Below, piece by piece: positions 23,174 to 31,964 of a stretch of DNA of 64,000 bases; position 1 is the first letter of the stretch; the number at the start of each line of letters is the position of its first letter. A program made the translations under genes and the position numbers. The notes beneath the pieces are model-generated. The model ran no database searches and was not told the DNA's origin. It saw only the letters and a program-made list of their open reading frames with translations. Source of the stretch: Alistipes sp. (GTDB lineage Bacteria > Bacteroidota > Bacteroidia > Bacteroidales > Rikenellaceae); NCBI GenBank assembly GCA_017517705.1, contig JAFWYM010000016.1, forward strand, positions 1 to 64,000, read 5' to 3'.

Positions 23174-24205
23174 ATGATATTTCTCAACTCAGACTACACC
23201 GCAGGTGCCCACCCCGATGTTATGGAGAGGCTCCTCGCCACCAACTTGGAGCATACCGTAGGCTATGGTCTCGACCCCTATAGTGTCGAGGCACGGAACA
23301 TGGTGCGCAGCGCCTGCGGTGTAGGCGAGGCTGAGGTTATTTTCCTTGTGGGTGGCACGCAGACAAATGCCACGGCCATCGATGGCATCTTGCGCCACCA
23401 CGAGGGTGTCCTTGCTGCCGATAGTGGCCATATTGCCGTACATGAGGCTGGCGCCATCGAGGCATCAGGGCACAAGGTGCTCACCCTCCCGCACAACGAT
23501 GGTAAGGTTGCGGCGGAGGATGTCGAGCGCTACATCACGTCATTCTATGCCGACCAGACATACGAGCATATGGTGGCACCCGGCATGCTCTACATATCGC
23601 AGCCTACGGAGTATGGCACCATCTACTCTCGTGCCGAGCTCGAGGCATTAGGCGAGGTATGCCACCGCCACGATATACCCCTCTATATCGATGGGGCACG
23701 TATGGCCTATGCCCTTGCTGCCGAGGGTGCCGACTTCACACTCGAAGATATAGCCCACATTGCCGACTGCTTCTATATCGGAGGCACTAAGTGCGGAGCG
23801 CTCTTTGGCGAGGCTCTCGTTGTCACGAAGCCCTCCCTCATCAAGGCGCTCTTCTCGCTCGTCAAGCAGCACGGCGCCCTGCTGGCTAAGGGTCGCCTCC
23901 TCGGACTGCAGTTTATGACACTCCTGGAGGATGGCCGCTATGAGAGGTTAGGGCGCCACGCCGTGACTCTCGCCCTACGCCTACGCGAGGCCTTCGCCGA
24001 GGCCGGCTATGCTGCCGTGGTGGCATCGCCCACGAACCAACAATTCTTCCACCTGCCGAACGAACTTATCGACCGTCTGCATAAGGTGGCATCGTTCGAT
24101 TACTGGGGCCCTCGGGGTGCCACGCACTCCACCGTACGCCTGGTGACAAGCTGGGCCACGACGACCGAGGATGTCGACGAATTTATCCGAGCATTAAGAG
24201 CTTAA
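23174..24205 (+). CDS. Low-specificity L-threonine aldolase
   Basis: A 343-aa PLP enzyme of the beta-eliminating lyase/threonine aldolase family. It splits L-threonine or allo-threonine to glycine and acetaldehyde in the cytoplasm. Seen: FLNSDYTAGAHPDVM at the start, GGTQTNATAI, the substrate/PLP Asp in IDGARMAYAL, and the Schiff-base Lys in YIGGTKCGALFGEAL near residue 204. Length is normal. It lies between two lipoprotein genes with gaps of 10 and 18 nt, an odd place for an amino-acid enzyme, and may simply share their promoter. Confidence 0.9.
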   Translation: MIFLNSDYTAGAHPDVMERLLATNLEHTVGYGLDPYSVEARNMVRSACGVGEAEVIFLVGGTQTNATAIDGILRHHEGVLAADSGHIAVHEAGAIEASGHKVLTLPHNDGKVAAEDVERYITSFYADQTYEHMVAPGMLYISQPTEYGTIYSRAELEALGEVCHRHDIPLYIDGARMAYALAAEGADFTLEDIAHIADCFYIGGTKCGALFGEALVVTKPSLIKALFSLVKQHGALLAKGRLLGLQFMTLLEDGRYERLGRHAVTLALRLREAFAEAGYAAVVASPTNQQFFHLPNELIDRLHKVASFDYWGPRGATHSTVRLVTSWATTTEDVDEFIRALRA

Positions 24206-24223
24206 CTAATATATTATACTACT

Positions 24224-26137
24224 ATGAAGAGACTCTATTCTTATCTTATCGTACTCATGGCCATGAGTACGATGATGATCGCGTGCGAGGCCTTCGACGA
24301 CCTTCTACCCTCGATTGACAACCCCACCGAGGTGCCCGATGACGGAAACGATGACGGAAACGATGACGGCACGGATGACGGAAACGATAATGGAAATGAT
24401 GACGGCACTCCTAACGATCCTGAGGATAACCCTGGTGACAAGAGTGCGTGGTCTATGGTTGGCGCCTTCAACAATTGGGGACTCAGCAAGTCGTACATAG
24501 GCCTCGACATCCCCGACATCCCTATGAGCGTTACGGGCACAGTACATACGGCCGAGGCTACGCTCTATCGAGGTATGGGCTTCAAGCTCCGCAAGGATAA
24601 CGATTGGCTGCATTCACGCGGACATAGCTACACAACGGATGAGGAGTACGACTTCTACGCGGCTATTGTAGATGGCAATGGCAAGGAGTTCGACGTGATG
24701 AATGGCGGCGTGGATATATACATCCCCACGGGAGGTAAGTACCTAATTAAGTGGGATTCGGCAACAGATAAGATGAGCACGACACTCCTGGAGGAGGTCG
24801 AGGATAGGTGGGTACTCACGGGGGTCTCGAGCCAGAGTGCAGGGGTAGAGTTCAGGTGGCTCGCCGCCCAGAAGCCACGTATGTACATCATCGAGGACAT
24901 CGCTCTCAGCCAGGGCGACGAGCTTATCATCACGCACCACGGCGAGAGCGAGACGGTCTATGGCAACTCCTCGGATAGGACATATCTCGACATGGAGTAT
25001 AAGCTCTATCCCAACCAGACGAAGGGGCTGAAGATTAGCTATACGGGCACATACACCATCTTTCTCGACACAAACGCCGTACTACCCACCATTACTCTTA
25101 CCAGTGGCGATGTTGTCATCCCCGAGAATCCCGGCTCAGCCAGCTGGGGTGTCGTTGGCGACTTCAACAATTGGAATGACGACATCTATATGCGATGGAT
25201 CGATGCCGACAAGTGCTATCAGGCAGAGGTGGAGATAACCATTCCCAATGCCAAGTTTAAGATACGCCAGGATGGCAGCTGGGAAGTAAACCGTGGCTCT
25301 GTAGAGCTCTACGACGTCCTGCCTCTGGACAGCAAGATAGCCGTTGTACAGGAGGGCCAGAATATACCTCTGGCGGATGCGGGTAGCTACGAGATACGCT
25401 ACTATATCGAAGAGGAGATGATTAGCGTGACGCAGCTTAGTGGCGAGGTTACCCCCACACCAACGCCTACGCCCGACGTGGCACAATGGAGCATCATCGG
25501 TGGCTTCAACGACTGGAATGGCGATGTGGCGATGACCTATGTAGAGAGCCAGGAGTACTACTATGCCGAGCTGCACATGCATTCTACAGCGGATAACGGC
25601 TTCAAGCTACGCAAGAATGGCGATTGGACCGAAAATCTCGGTGCTACAGACCTGCTTGCCGACTTACCCCTCGATACGGACATTCCTGTAATACAAGATG
25701 GCCACAACATACCTATATTAAAGAACGGTATCTATCGTGTGGAGTACCACCCCGCGGCGGAGGTTGTGCGCGTCACGCTCCTCGAGGAGGATGTAATTGT
25801 GGAGCCTAAGGTCTATGTCGACGCCTCGCTTACGGGCTGGGGAATAATCGGCGTGTGGGCATGGAATCTCGACGATGGCAACATCAACTATACGGGAGGC
25901 TCATGGCCTGGCGTGCAGCTTACCGAGACTATTGTGGTGGACGACATAACGTACTACGTATGGCAGGCCCCCTCGGAGCTCGCAGGCGAGACTATAGGCT
26001 TCATCGTCAACGACTTCGGCGGTGGCAATCAGACCGAGAACCTCAACGTCACACTCGGCAGCGAGCCTGTATATGTGACCCTCACGGAGGTGGGCAGCAA
26101 CGACAAGTGGTTAGCAGATGTCGTAACGGAGAACTAA
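24224..26137 (+). CDS. SusE/SusF-like starch-binding lipoprotein
   Basis: A 637-aa outer-membrane lipoprotein: MMIAC lipobox (Cys 21) followed by a long Asp/Gly/Asn linker. Three repeated modules of the kind WSMVGAFNNWG, WGVVGDFNNWN and WSIIGGFNDWNGD occur (near 76, 304 and 424), each with a later FKLRK/FKIRQDGSW element. This is the SusE/SusF pattern, in which aromatic residues stack on alpha-glucan. A fourth C-terminal module (about 525-637: GWGIIGVWAWN...WPGV) resembles a CBM26-type starch-binding domain. Pro-Thr linkers separate the modules. Inferred role: holding starch or glycogen at the cell surface. No susC or susD is adjacent; the GH13 genes at 55-62 kb are the nearest partners. Confidence 0.85.
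   Translation: MKRLYSYLIVLMAMSTMMIACEAFDDLLPSIDNPTEVPDDGNDDGNDDGTDDGNDNGNDDGTPNDPEDNPGDKSAWSMVGAFNNWGLSKSYIGLDIPDIPMSVTGTVHTAEATLYRGMGFKLRKDNDWLHSRGHSYTTDEEYDFYAAIVDGNGKEFDVMNGGVDIYIPTGGKYLIKWDSATDKMSTTLLEEVEDRWVLTGVSSQSAGVEFRWLAAQKPRMYIIEDIALSQGDELIITHHGESETVYGNSSDRTYLDMEYKLYPNQTKGLKISYTGTYTIFLDTNAVLPTITLTSGDVVIPENPGSASWGVVGDFNNWNDDIYMRWIDADKCYQAEVEITIPNAKFKIRQDGSWEVNRGSVELYDVLPLDSKIAVVQEGQNIPLADAGSYEIRYYIEEEMISVTQLSGEVTPTPTPTPDVAQWSIIGGFNDWNGDVAMTYVESQEYYYAELHMHSTADNGFKLRKNGDWTENLGATDLLADLPLDTDIPVIQDGHNIPILKNGIYRVEYHPAAEVVRVTLLEEDVIVEPKVYVDASLTGWGIIGVWAWNLDDGNINYTGGSWPGVQLTETIVVDDITYYVWQAPSELAGETIGFIVNDFGGGNQTENLNVTLGSEPVYVTLTEVGSNDKWLADVVTEN
24335..24417 (+). repeat. Short tandem repeats coding the Asp/Gly/Asn linker
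   Basis: GATGACGGAAAC-like 12-bp units recur with small changes and code DDGN repeats just after the lipobox of the SusE/F-like protein. The unit keeps the frame. Confidence 0.75.
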
Positions 26138-26155
26138 CAGATATTGGTGCATCAC

Positions 26156-26211
26156 AAAAGAGGACTACCACGGGACAGTACACATAGTACAACCCGTGGT
26201 AGTCTTCTTTT
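26156..26211. terminator. Bidirectional terminator between the SusE/F-like and FKBP genes
   Basis: GACTACCACGGG (26163-26174) pairs perfectly with CCCGTGGTAGTC (26193-26204), flanked by AAAAGAG and TTCTTTT, so each strand has a stem followed by T-rich sequence. It lies between convergent genes. Confidence 0.85.
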
Positions 26212-26247
26212 AGGGGTGTGCCGCAGATTGCGGCTTACCTCAACATA

Positions 26248-27249
26248 TTATTTAGGGTTAACCTCCAACAACTCAACCTTGAACTCAAGAGCCTCGTTGG
26301 GGCCGATGTCGGCACCTGCGCCACGCTCGCCATAGGCCATATCTGCAGGAATCCAGAGAGTAATCTGACCACCGGCCTTAACGAGCTTCATACCCTCAGT
26401 CCAACCACGGATAACGCCATTGAGGGGGAATGAGATGGGCTCGCCACGCTCGTAGCTCGAGTCAAAGACCTTACCCTCGCGGGTCTTACCCTCGTAGTTC
26501 ACAAGAACAACATCCGTATCATCAACAGCCTGAGCACCTGTACCCTCGCGGTCGATGCGATAGAGCAGACCCGACTCGGTCTTCTCGACACCCTCCTTCT
26601 TCTCTATCTTCTTAAGCCACTCTGCTGACTTCTCGGCATTCTCCTTAACGAGGCGCTCACGCTCTGCAATAGCCTCCTCGCGCTTCTTCTGGCTGAAGTT
26701 CATAAGCGTCTGACGCATCTCATCCTGCGTGAGGCGCATGAGCGAGTCGACATTCTCCTGCGTGTCAACCTTAAGACCATCACGGATAGCACCTACAAGG
26801 CAATCCATATCGAACTTGGTCTCCATGCTCTTAACGTAGGCACCCATATTCTTACCCATCATCGCCGACACATCCTCGCGAGTAAAGTTCTCATCGTAGA
26901 GTGCGGGGAGCTCAGGCAGCGTGTCGGGCATATCCGTAACAACAGCATCGCGCTGACGCTTAGCACCCACATACGACATAAGGCGCGTGTACTGGAACTC
27001 CATCATACGGTTGCGTACCTCCATGATCTCCTCACCCTCAAGGTCACCATTCTTATAGAACTCCTGAATGTTCTTGATAACGACATCGTTGTCAAGGTCG
27101 AAGTCGGCCATACCGAAATTAAGGTTGAGACCGAGGTCTGCACCCACAGCATACGACAACGAGTCGAGCTCCTTAGGCTCGTTGCTACCACAAGCAACAG
27201 CCATCACCGTAACGGCAACCGCAGTTGCCAAAGTAAACAATCTTCTCAT
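26248..27249 (-). CDS. FKBP-type peptidylprolyl isomerase lipoprotein
   Basis: A 333-aa lipoprotein (AVAC lipobox, Cys 20). Two helical FKBP N-terminal dimerisation stretches (about 30-215) include the SYAVGADLG motif, and a C-terminal FKBP catalytic domain (about 230-330) follows with the VDVLVNYEGKTREGKVFDSS type of sequence, GVIRGWTEGM and IPADMAYGERG. Mip/FkpA-like proteins turn prolyl bonds and chaperone proteins in the periplasm. The gene follows the AsmA-like gene by 43 nt and ends at a bidirectional terminator, so it may be the last gene of the steroid-reductase transcript or have its own start. Confidence 0.93.
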   Translation of the reverse strand: MRRLFTLATAVAVTVMAVACGSNEPKELDSLSYAVGADLGLNLNFGMADFDLDNDVVIKNIQEFYKNGDLEGEEIMEVRNRMMEFQYTRLMSYVGAKRQRDAVVTDMPDTLPELPALYDENFTREDVSAMMGKNMGAYVKSMETKFDMDCLVGAIRDGLKVDTQENVDSLMRLTQDEMRQTLMNFSQKKREEAIAERERLVKENAEKSAEWLKKIEKKEGVEKTESGLLYRIDREGTGAQAVDDTDVVLVNYEGKTREGKVFDSSYERGEPISFPLNGVIRGWTEGMKLVKAGGQITLWIPADMAYGERGAGADIGPNEALEFKVELLEVNPK

Positions 27250-27292
27250 CTTTAATAGTTTAGTTTATTGATTTATGAATATATTATATGTT

Positions 27293-29836
27293 CTACTCTT
27301 CAGTAACAACACCCTCCGCTGCAGCATCCTCGGTCGCTGTGACATCCGCAGTTGTCGTTGCCGTCTCTTCTAACGTCGTAGTTTCGTTAAAATTGTCCTC
27401 TGCCACAAAATCTGTGCCTGAGCCATCCTCCTCGAGAGTGTAGGCGTCGTAGTAGTCCTCATCGATGGGTGCCTCCTCGGTGGTAGTCTCTATCTCCACC
27501 TCCTCGTCATCGACAACAAGCGTCACCGTATAGCGATCCTTGCCACGGTAGTTCTTTACATCCTCCATAACGACGTCGTTAATCGTAAGGAGCTCCTCCG
27601 CCACGTCGCTATGCTGGAACTTTATGTACTCCGCGATGATACGATTGCGGTGGCGCATAAGGTCTCCGAGCTGCGCCTCAGCCTCCGAGCCATAGAGTGT
27701 CATAGCCTTGGCGTGTGCCGACATATGTGCGGGGTCGATGCCACGCACGAGTAGCAACGAGTCGGCAAAGGCCGCAACATCACGTCCCGAGAGCTTCATC
27801 TCGCTAATGCGTGCGAAGTCGAGCATATCGAGATAGCCACTCTCATCGCCCTCAGTGGCGTTGTAGAAGGCTATCTTGAGGTTTAGGTTGGCAAGACGCT
27901 GCACGGCATGGTCGTAGTTAACGCGCTGCGTGAGGCGCACCTTAAGATTGCCATCCTCTCTCAACGTCTCTGCCATCTTATCTATGCGAGCATAGTGCTC
28001 CGAGTCAAGACCGGGCGTGAGGAGGTCGATGTCTATATGACGGAAGGCATCCTGCTTATCTCCCGCCATCCACTCGAAGGGTGCCGCCACGACCTTCAAC
28101 AGGAGGTTGCCAATAGCCTTCATAATGATCTTACGGTAGGAGAACTCGGGCGAGTCGATGCTACCGGTAATGGGGAAATCGACATCTATATGGTCGTCCT
28201 TATCCGTGAGGACGAAGAGGCCGAGTTTGAGCGGCAGGTCGTACTCCGCATCGAGCGTTCTATTCTTCTTGCCGAGAGCAAACTTATAGGTGCCGAGCTG
28301 ATTCACACCACTGAGCTTACCATTGGTCACGACATTTTGGCTGCGGAAGGTCATATTTCCCGACGTCACAGGAAATGCCGTAAAGTGCTCGATATATGGC
28401 GATAAGCCCTTGATGTCGACATTTGTGAGCATAGCCAGAAGGCTCTGGTTGTAGAAGTCCGTGAGCGAGCCCTCCCACTGGAAGAGTGCCGAGCCCTGCT
28501 TCGGAAGGTTGGCCCTCAGCGTGATCTTATTCTTGCCCATCAGGTCGAAGTTGTCGCTTGTGATGGCTATGTTACGCAACACATATACAAAGTCCTCGTG
28601 CATCGTGCGGTCGGAGTAGTCGACGATGCCACCTTTAAGGTCGAGCTTGGCGATGCGTAGCGTCATATTGCGTAGTGGCGCCACCTCCTCGGTCGTGGTT
28701 ATCGTCACACGCTCCTCTACGTCGTAGGTATCCTCCGCCACCTCCGTCGCTGTGGTCTCTACGCTAAGTTCGGGGTCGTCCCAGAAGAGACCATCGAAGT
28801 TCGTCGTGCCATCCTTGCGAAAGTGCAGCTCGGTGGCATAGTCCTCGGCCACAAGGCTATTGAAGATGTAACGCTCGCGCTCGATGTTAAGCTCCGCAAG
28901 CGAGGCATCTATACGCTTGGCACTAAACACATTACCCCCATCGGGGCCTACGATGGCAAGGCTGTCGGCAGCAACATCACCTACGATGTTCATCTCGAAG
29001 ATATTGTCGATGTTACCCTCTGCCACAATGTCGGCAGCGGCAGTGCCCTTAATGCTCCTAATGTTTAGATATGGCGTCCAATATTTATACGTGTCGGCAA
29101 GGCTGAAGCCCTCCATCGCACCATCGAGGCGGAAGTCGAAGGTCTCGCAGTTAAAATCGAGGGCGCCATCTATTGTGGCGCCATCGTTAATAATCATCTG
29201 CACCATAAAGGTGCTAAAGCTATCACCGAGGATGATCTCCTCGGTGCTTATGTCGAGCGACGAGAGCACCCAGCGTTGATCCATCTCGCTGTCGTAGTAC
29301 GACAGGTCGCCCTTGACGACCTCCACATTCTCTATCGTCACACGCCACTCATCTCCCTCATCATCGACCTCCGTGTCGTCGAAATACTCATCGAGGATAT
29401 ACTCTACGAGGGTGTCGAAGTTAAAGAGTTCACCACTCTGCACGATGGCAAGGCGAGGGTTGAGCAACGTTACACCCGTAACGTGTATATGCTTGTCGAA
29501 GATATCGCCTATCTCTACTGCCGCCTTAAGGTTGTCGGCACGCACAAACTCCTCCACGCCATCCACCTCGTAGACAACGACATTGTCGGCCTCGAGCCTA
29601 CCGCTAAAGAGCTTCACCTGAAGATTATCCATCTCTATGCGGCGTCCCGTGAGCTCCACGGCGTGACTCTCGAGATAACGCTCGGCAATGGGGCCGAGCC
29701 ATATTACCACAGCCAGAACGGCAAGAACCACCAAGGCCAAGAGCACTAAGATGATACGCCATAGCTTACGCATCCATCCACGCTTGCGCTTGGTGTTACC
29801 CTCCACGGGGGCGCTACTCTGCTTTGTATTACTCAT
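27293..29836 (-). CDS. AsmA-like/DUF748 envelope protein
   Basis: An 847-aa protein with a basic N-terminus and one membrane helix (about 24-49), then a long periplasmic part with AsmA/DUF748 character: repeated strands such as GRRIEMDNLQVKLFSGRLEADN, a VTLLNPRLAIV segment and SYYDSEM/VDYSDRTM repeats. Related proteins form a groove that moves lipids between membranes; this is family knowledge, not shown here. The C-terminus is acidic and Thr-rich. It starts 23 nt after the short-chain dehydrogenase gene, so it is probably transcribed with the steroid-reductase genes. Confidence 0.8.
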   Translation of the reverse strand: MSNTKQSSAPVEGNTKRKRGWMRKLWRIILVLLALVVLAVLAVVIWLGPIAERYLESHAVELTGRRIEMDNLQVKLFSGRLEADNVVVYEVDGVEEFVRADNLKAAVEIGDIFDKHIHVTGVTLLNPRLAIVQSGELFNFDTLVEYILDEYFDDTEVDDEGDEWRVTIENVEVVKGDLSYYDSEMDQRWVLSSLDISTEEIILGDSFSTFMVQMIINDGATIDGALDFNCETFDFRLDGAMEGFSLADTYKYWTPYLNIRSIKGTAAADIVAEGNIDNIFEMNIVGDVAADSLAIVGPDGGNVFSAKRIDASLAELNIERERYIFNSLVAEDYATELHFRKDGTTNFDGLFWDDPELSVETTATEVAEDTYDVEERVTITTTEEVAPLRNMTLRIAKLDLKGGIVDYSDRTMHEDFVYVLRNIAITSDNFDLMGKNKITLRANLPKQGSALFQWEGSLTDFYNQSLLAMLTNVDIKGLSPYIEHFTAFPVTSGNMTFRSQNVVTNGKLSGVNQLGTYKFALGKKNRTLDAEYDLPLKLGLFVLTDKDDHIDVDFPITGSIDSPEFSYRKIIMKAIGNLLLKVVAAPFEWMAGDKQDAFRHIDIDLLTPGLDSEHYARIDKMAETLREDGNLKVRLTQRVNYDHAVQRLANLNLKIAFYNATEGDESGYLDMLDFARISEMKLSGRDVAAFADSLLLVRGIDPAHMSAHAKAMTLYGSEAEAQLGDLMRHRNRIIAEYIKFQHSDVAEELLTINDVVMEDVKNYRGKDRYTVTLVVDDEEVEIETTTEEAPIDEDYYDAYTLEEDGSGTDFVAEDNFNETTTLEETATTTADVTATEDAAAEGVVTEE

Positions 29837-29859
29837 ACGTTCTTCAATTTATGGTTCCA

Positions 29860-30678
29860 CTACTTCTGCCACCTCATAGTGAAGTTACGCAGTGGGCGTA
29901 TTAAGAAGCCTGGGAGATACTTACATATAGGAATAAAGAGCCTGAACCACCAGTCGGGCACCACAACGCTACGGCCCTTGAACATAGCCTTCAGACCACG
30001 ACGGGCACAACTCTGGGGGCTCATAAGGATGCCCCACTTCACGCCGAAGCGTTGCAACTCCTTAGAGAGACCATAGAGGTCTGTGGCAATGCCCGCAGGA
30101 CATATCGCCGTTATCGACACACCCGTGCCACGAAGCTCCTTGGCAAAGGCCTCCGTGAAGCTCTTGACGTAAGCCTTGCTGGCGCTATACGACGCCAAGC
30201 CCGGGAAGGGCATCCATATCGAGTATGACGACATATTGAGGATGCGACCCTTGCCGCGCCTCATCATATCCTCGCCATAGAGACGGCACATCACCGTGAG
30301 TGTGACATCGTGCAGTAGGAGTATGCGCTCGAGGCGCTCTACGGGGGTATTCAGGATGTCACAGAATGAGAAGATGCCCGCATTGTTTATCACCACATCG
30401 AACTCAAGACCCTCTGCCACCGTCCAGGCGTGCAACTCGTGGGCAGCAGCCTCGCGTGCGAGATCCATAGTGCGTGCTACAACCCTCACCTTATGCTGTG
30501 CGGCAATGGCCAGAGCCTCGGTCTCTATCTCCGGCAGTATATCTACCACCACGAGGTTATATCCCATCATCGCCAGACGCTCCGCATACTGACGGCCGAT
30601 ACCCATCGCCGCCCCGGTCACCAACGCCCATGCCGAGCCTCGCGCCACAACGCCTCTATCTCTATTGCAAAGTCCCAT
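29860..30678 (-). CDS. Short-chain dehydrogenase, probable 3-beta-hydroxysteroid dehydrogenase
   Basis: A 272-aa SDR-family oxidoreductase. The Rossmann motif TGAAMGIG (about 21-28) and an Asp after the second strand (VVVD, about 46) suggest NAD(H). Further hallmarks are NNAG (98-101), catalytic Ser near 150-151, and YSASK with Tyr164 and Lys168. On its own the sequence gives only the SDR family. Its place 12 nt after an Old-Yellow-Enzyme gene and a steroid 5-alpha-reductase-like gene matches the known gut Bacteroidales 5AR/5BR/3beta-HSDH set. The inferred reaction is reduction of a 3-oxo bile acid or steroid to the 3-beta-hydroxy form. Other alcohol/ketone substrates are possible. Confidence 0.85.
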   Translation of the reverse strand: MGLCNRDRGVVARGSAWALVTGAAMGIGRQYAERLAMMGYNLVVVDILPEIETEALAIAAQHKVRVVARTMDLAREAAAHELHAWTVAEGLEFDVVINNAGIFSFCDILNTPVERLERILLLHDVTLTVMCRLYGEDMMRRGKGRILNMSSYSIWMPFPGLASYSASKAYVKSFTEAFAKELRGTGVSITAICPAGIATDLYGLSKELQRFGVKWGILMSPQSCARRGLKAMFKGRSVVVPDWWFRLFIPICKYLPGFLIRPLRNFTMRWQK

Positions 30679-30690
30679 CTATAGCCTCCA

Positions 30691-31938
30691 CTACTTAATT
30701 GAGTTAATCTCCTTCCACAGACGCTCGGGGATGTGCTCCTTACAGTTGTGGCAGCACTGCATATCTACCGAGTACATACGCGCCATACAGTAGTCGCGGT
30801 GGTCGCAACCACTGCGTGTTGTGATGTCGCCCTCCTTGAGCTTGTTCACAAATGCGGGGTCGTTGACCAAGGCACGCGCCATCTGCACAAGCTCGAAGCC
30901 CTCGTCCAAGACCCTCTCTATGCCCTCACGCGACACAAGACCTCCGACGTACACCAGCGGGCCCTTCAGCGCTGCGCGGAACTTCTTGGCATTCTCCAGG
31001 AAGTAACACTCCTCAAAGTCGTACTGCTTGATGAGCCACTGACCGAAGAGCGACACGACGATCTTCTGCAGCCACTCATTCCAGCCCATATAGTAACCCA
31101 TAGTCTTGGTAGGTATACGTCCACGCATCACGGCCATCGGTGCCTTCGACACGAAGCCCGACGAGAGGACGATGCCATCGACACCGAACGTCTCTATCTG
31201 CTTGGCTATCTCTATCGACTCGGGCACCTGTATACCACGCTTGAAGCCATCCTCCATATTATGCTTCACGAGAACACCCATACCGCGCTTGCGTGCCGCC
31301 GTCATCACCTCCTCGAGGCACATATTCATAAAGCGCATGCGGTTTTCGAGCGAGCCACCATACTCATCGTGACGATGGTTAGTATAGGGCGAGAGGAACT
31401 GCGAGATAAGGTATCCGTGACCTGCGTGTACCTCCACAGAGTCGAAGCCCGCATTATATGCCGTCTCCACTGCCGTGCCGAAATCCTTGGCAAACTCCCT
31501 AATCTCGGTCTTTGTCATGCGACGATGGAACGTCGGCGAGTATAGGTTAAATCCGTTAGATGCCGACACCGGGAAGCTTCCCGCCGTAGACCAGTGCGTC
31601 ATGTTACCGCAGTGGCCGAGCTGTATACCCACAGCAGCACCCTCCTTGTGTACAGCATCCGTAAGGTCGCGAAGCTGAGGGACAATCTCATCTCTGAGCC
31701 ACAACTGCTTGTTGAATGATATGCCGCTACGATTTATCGAAGCGTATGCCACTGTAGTCATACCTACGCCACCCTTAGCGACACTCACATGGTAATCCTT
31801 GAGCTTCTGCGTCGGGGCAAAGTCCTTACCCATAGACTCAAATGCAGCGGAGCGTATCACGCGGTTGCGCAACGTCACGCTACCCAGCTTATAGGGAGTA
31901 AACAATTTAGACTCCTCTAATCTCCTCTTGTTCTCCAT
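30691..31938 (-). CDS. NADH:flavin oxidoreductase (Old Yellow Enzyme), probable steroid 5-beta-reductase
   Basis: A 415-aa single-domain OYE TIM barrel. Seen: NRVIRSAAFESM near the start, GIQLGHCGN, the VEVHAGHGYLISQFLSP substrate motif, YGGSLENRMRF, and a C-terminal YVGGLVSREG phosphate-binding stretch. A Cys cluster near the end (CDHRDYC...CCHNC) could hold an iron-sulphur centre as in enoate reductases and BaiCD. It lacks the extra FAD/NAD domain of BaiCD, which is about 640 aa. In related Bacteroidales clusters this enzyme reduces the delta-4 double bond of 3-oxo-delta-4 bile acids to the 5-beta form. It sits between the 5-alpha-reductase-like and SDR genes. Confidence 0.88.
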   Translation of the reverse strand: MENKRRLEESKLFTPYKLGSVTLRNRVIRSAAFESMGKDFAPTQKLKDYHVSVAKGGVGMTTVAYASINRSGISFNKQLWLRDEIVPQLRDLTDAVHKEGAAVGIQLGHCGNMTHWSTAGSFPVSASNGFNLYSPTFHRRMTKTEIREFAKDFGTAVETAYNAGFDSVEVHAGHGYLISQFLSPYTNHRHDEYGGSLENRMRFMNMCLEEVMTAARKRGMGVLVKHNMEDGFKRGIQVPESIEIAKQIETFGVDGIVLSSGFVSKAPMAVMRGRIPTKTMGYYMGWNEWLQKIVVSLFGQWLIKQYDFEECYFLENAKKFRAALKGPLVYVGGLVSREGIERVLDEGFELVQMARALVNDPAFVNKLKEGDITTRSGCDHRDYCMARMYSVDMQCCHNCKEHIPERLWKEINSIK

Positions 31939-31964
31939 AATATTTGGGATTAATTTCTCTCTTG

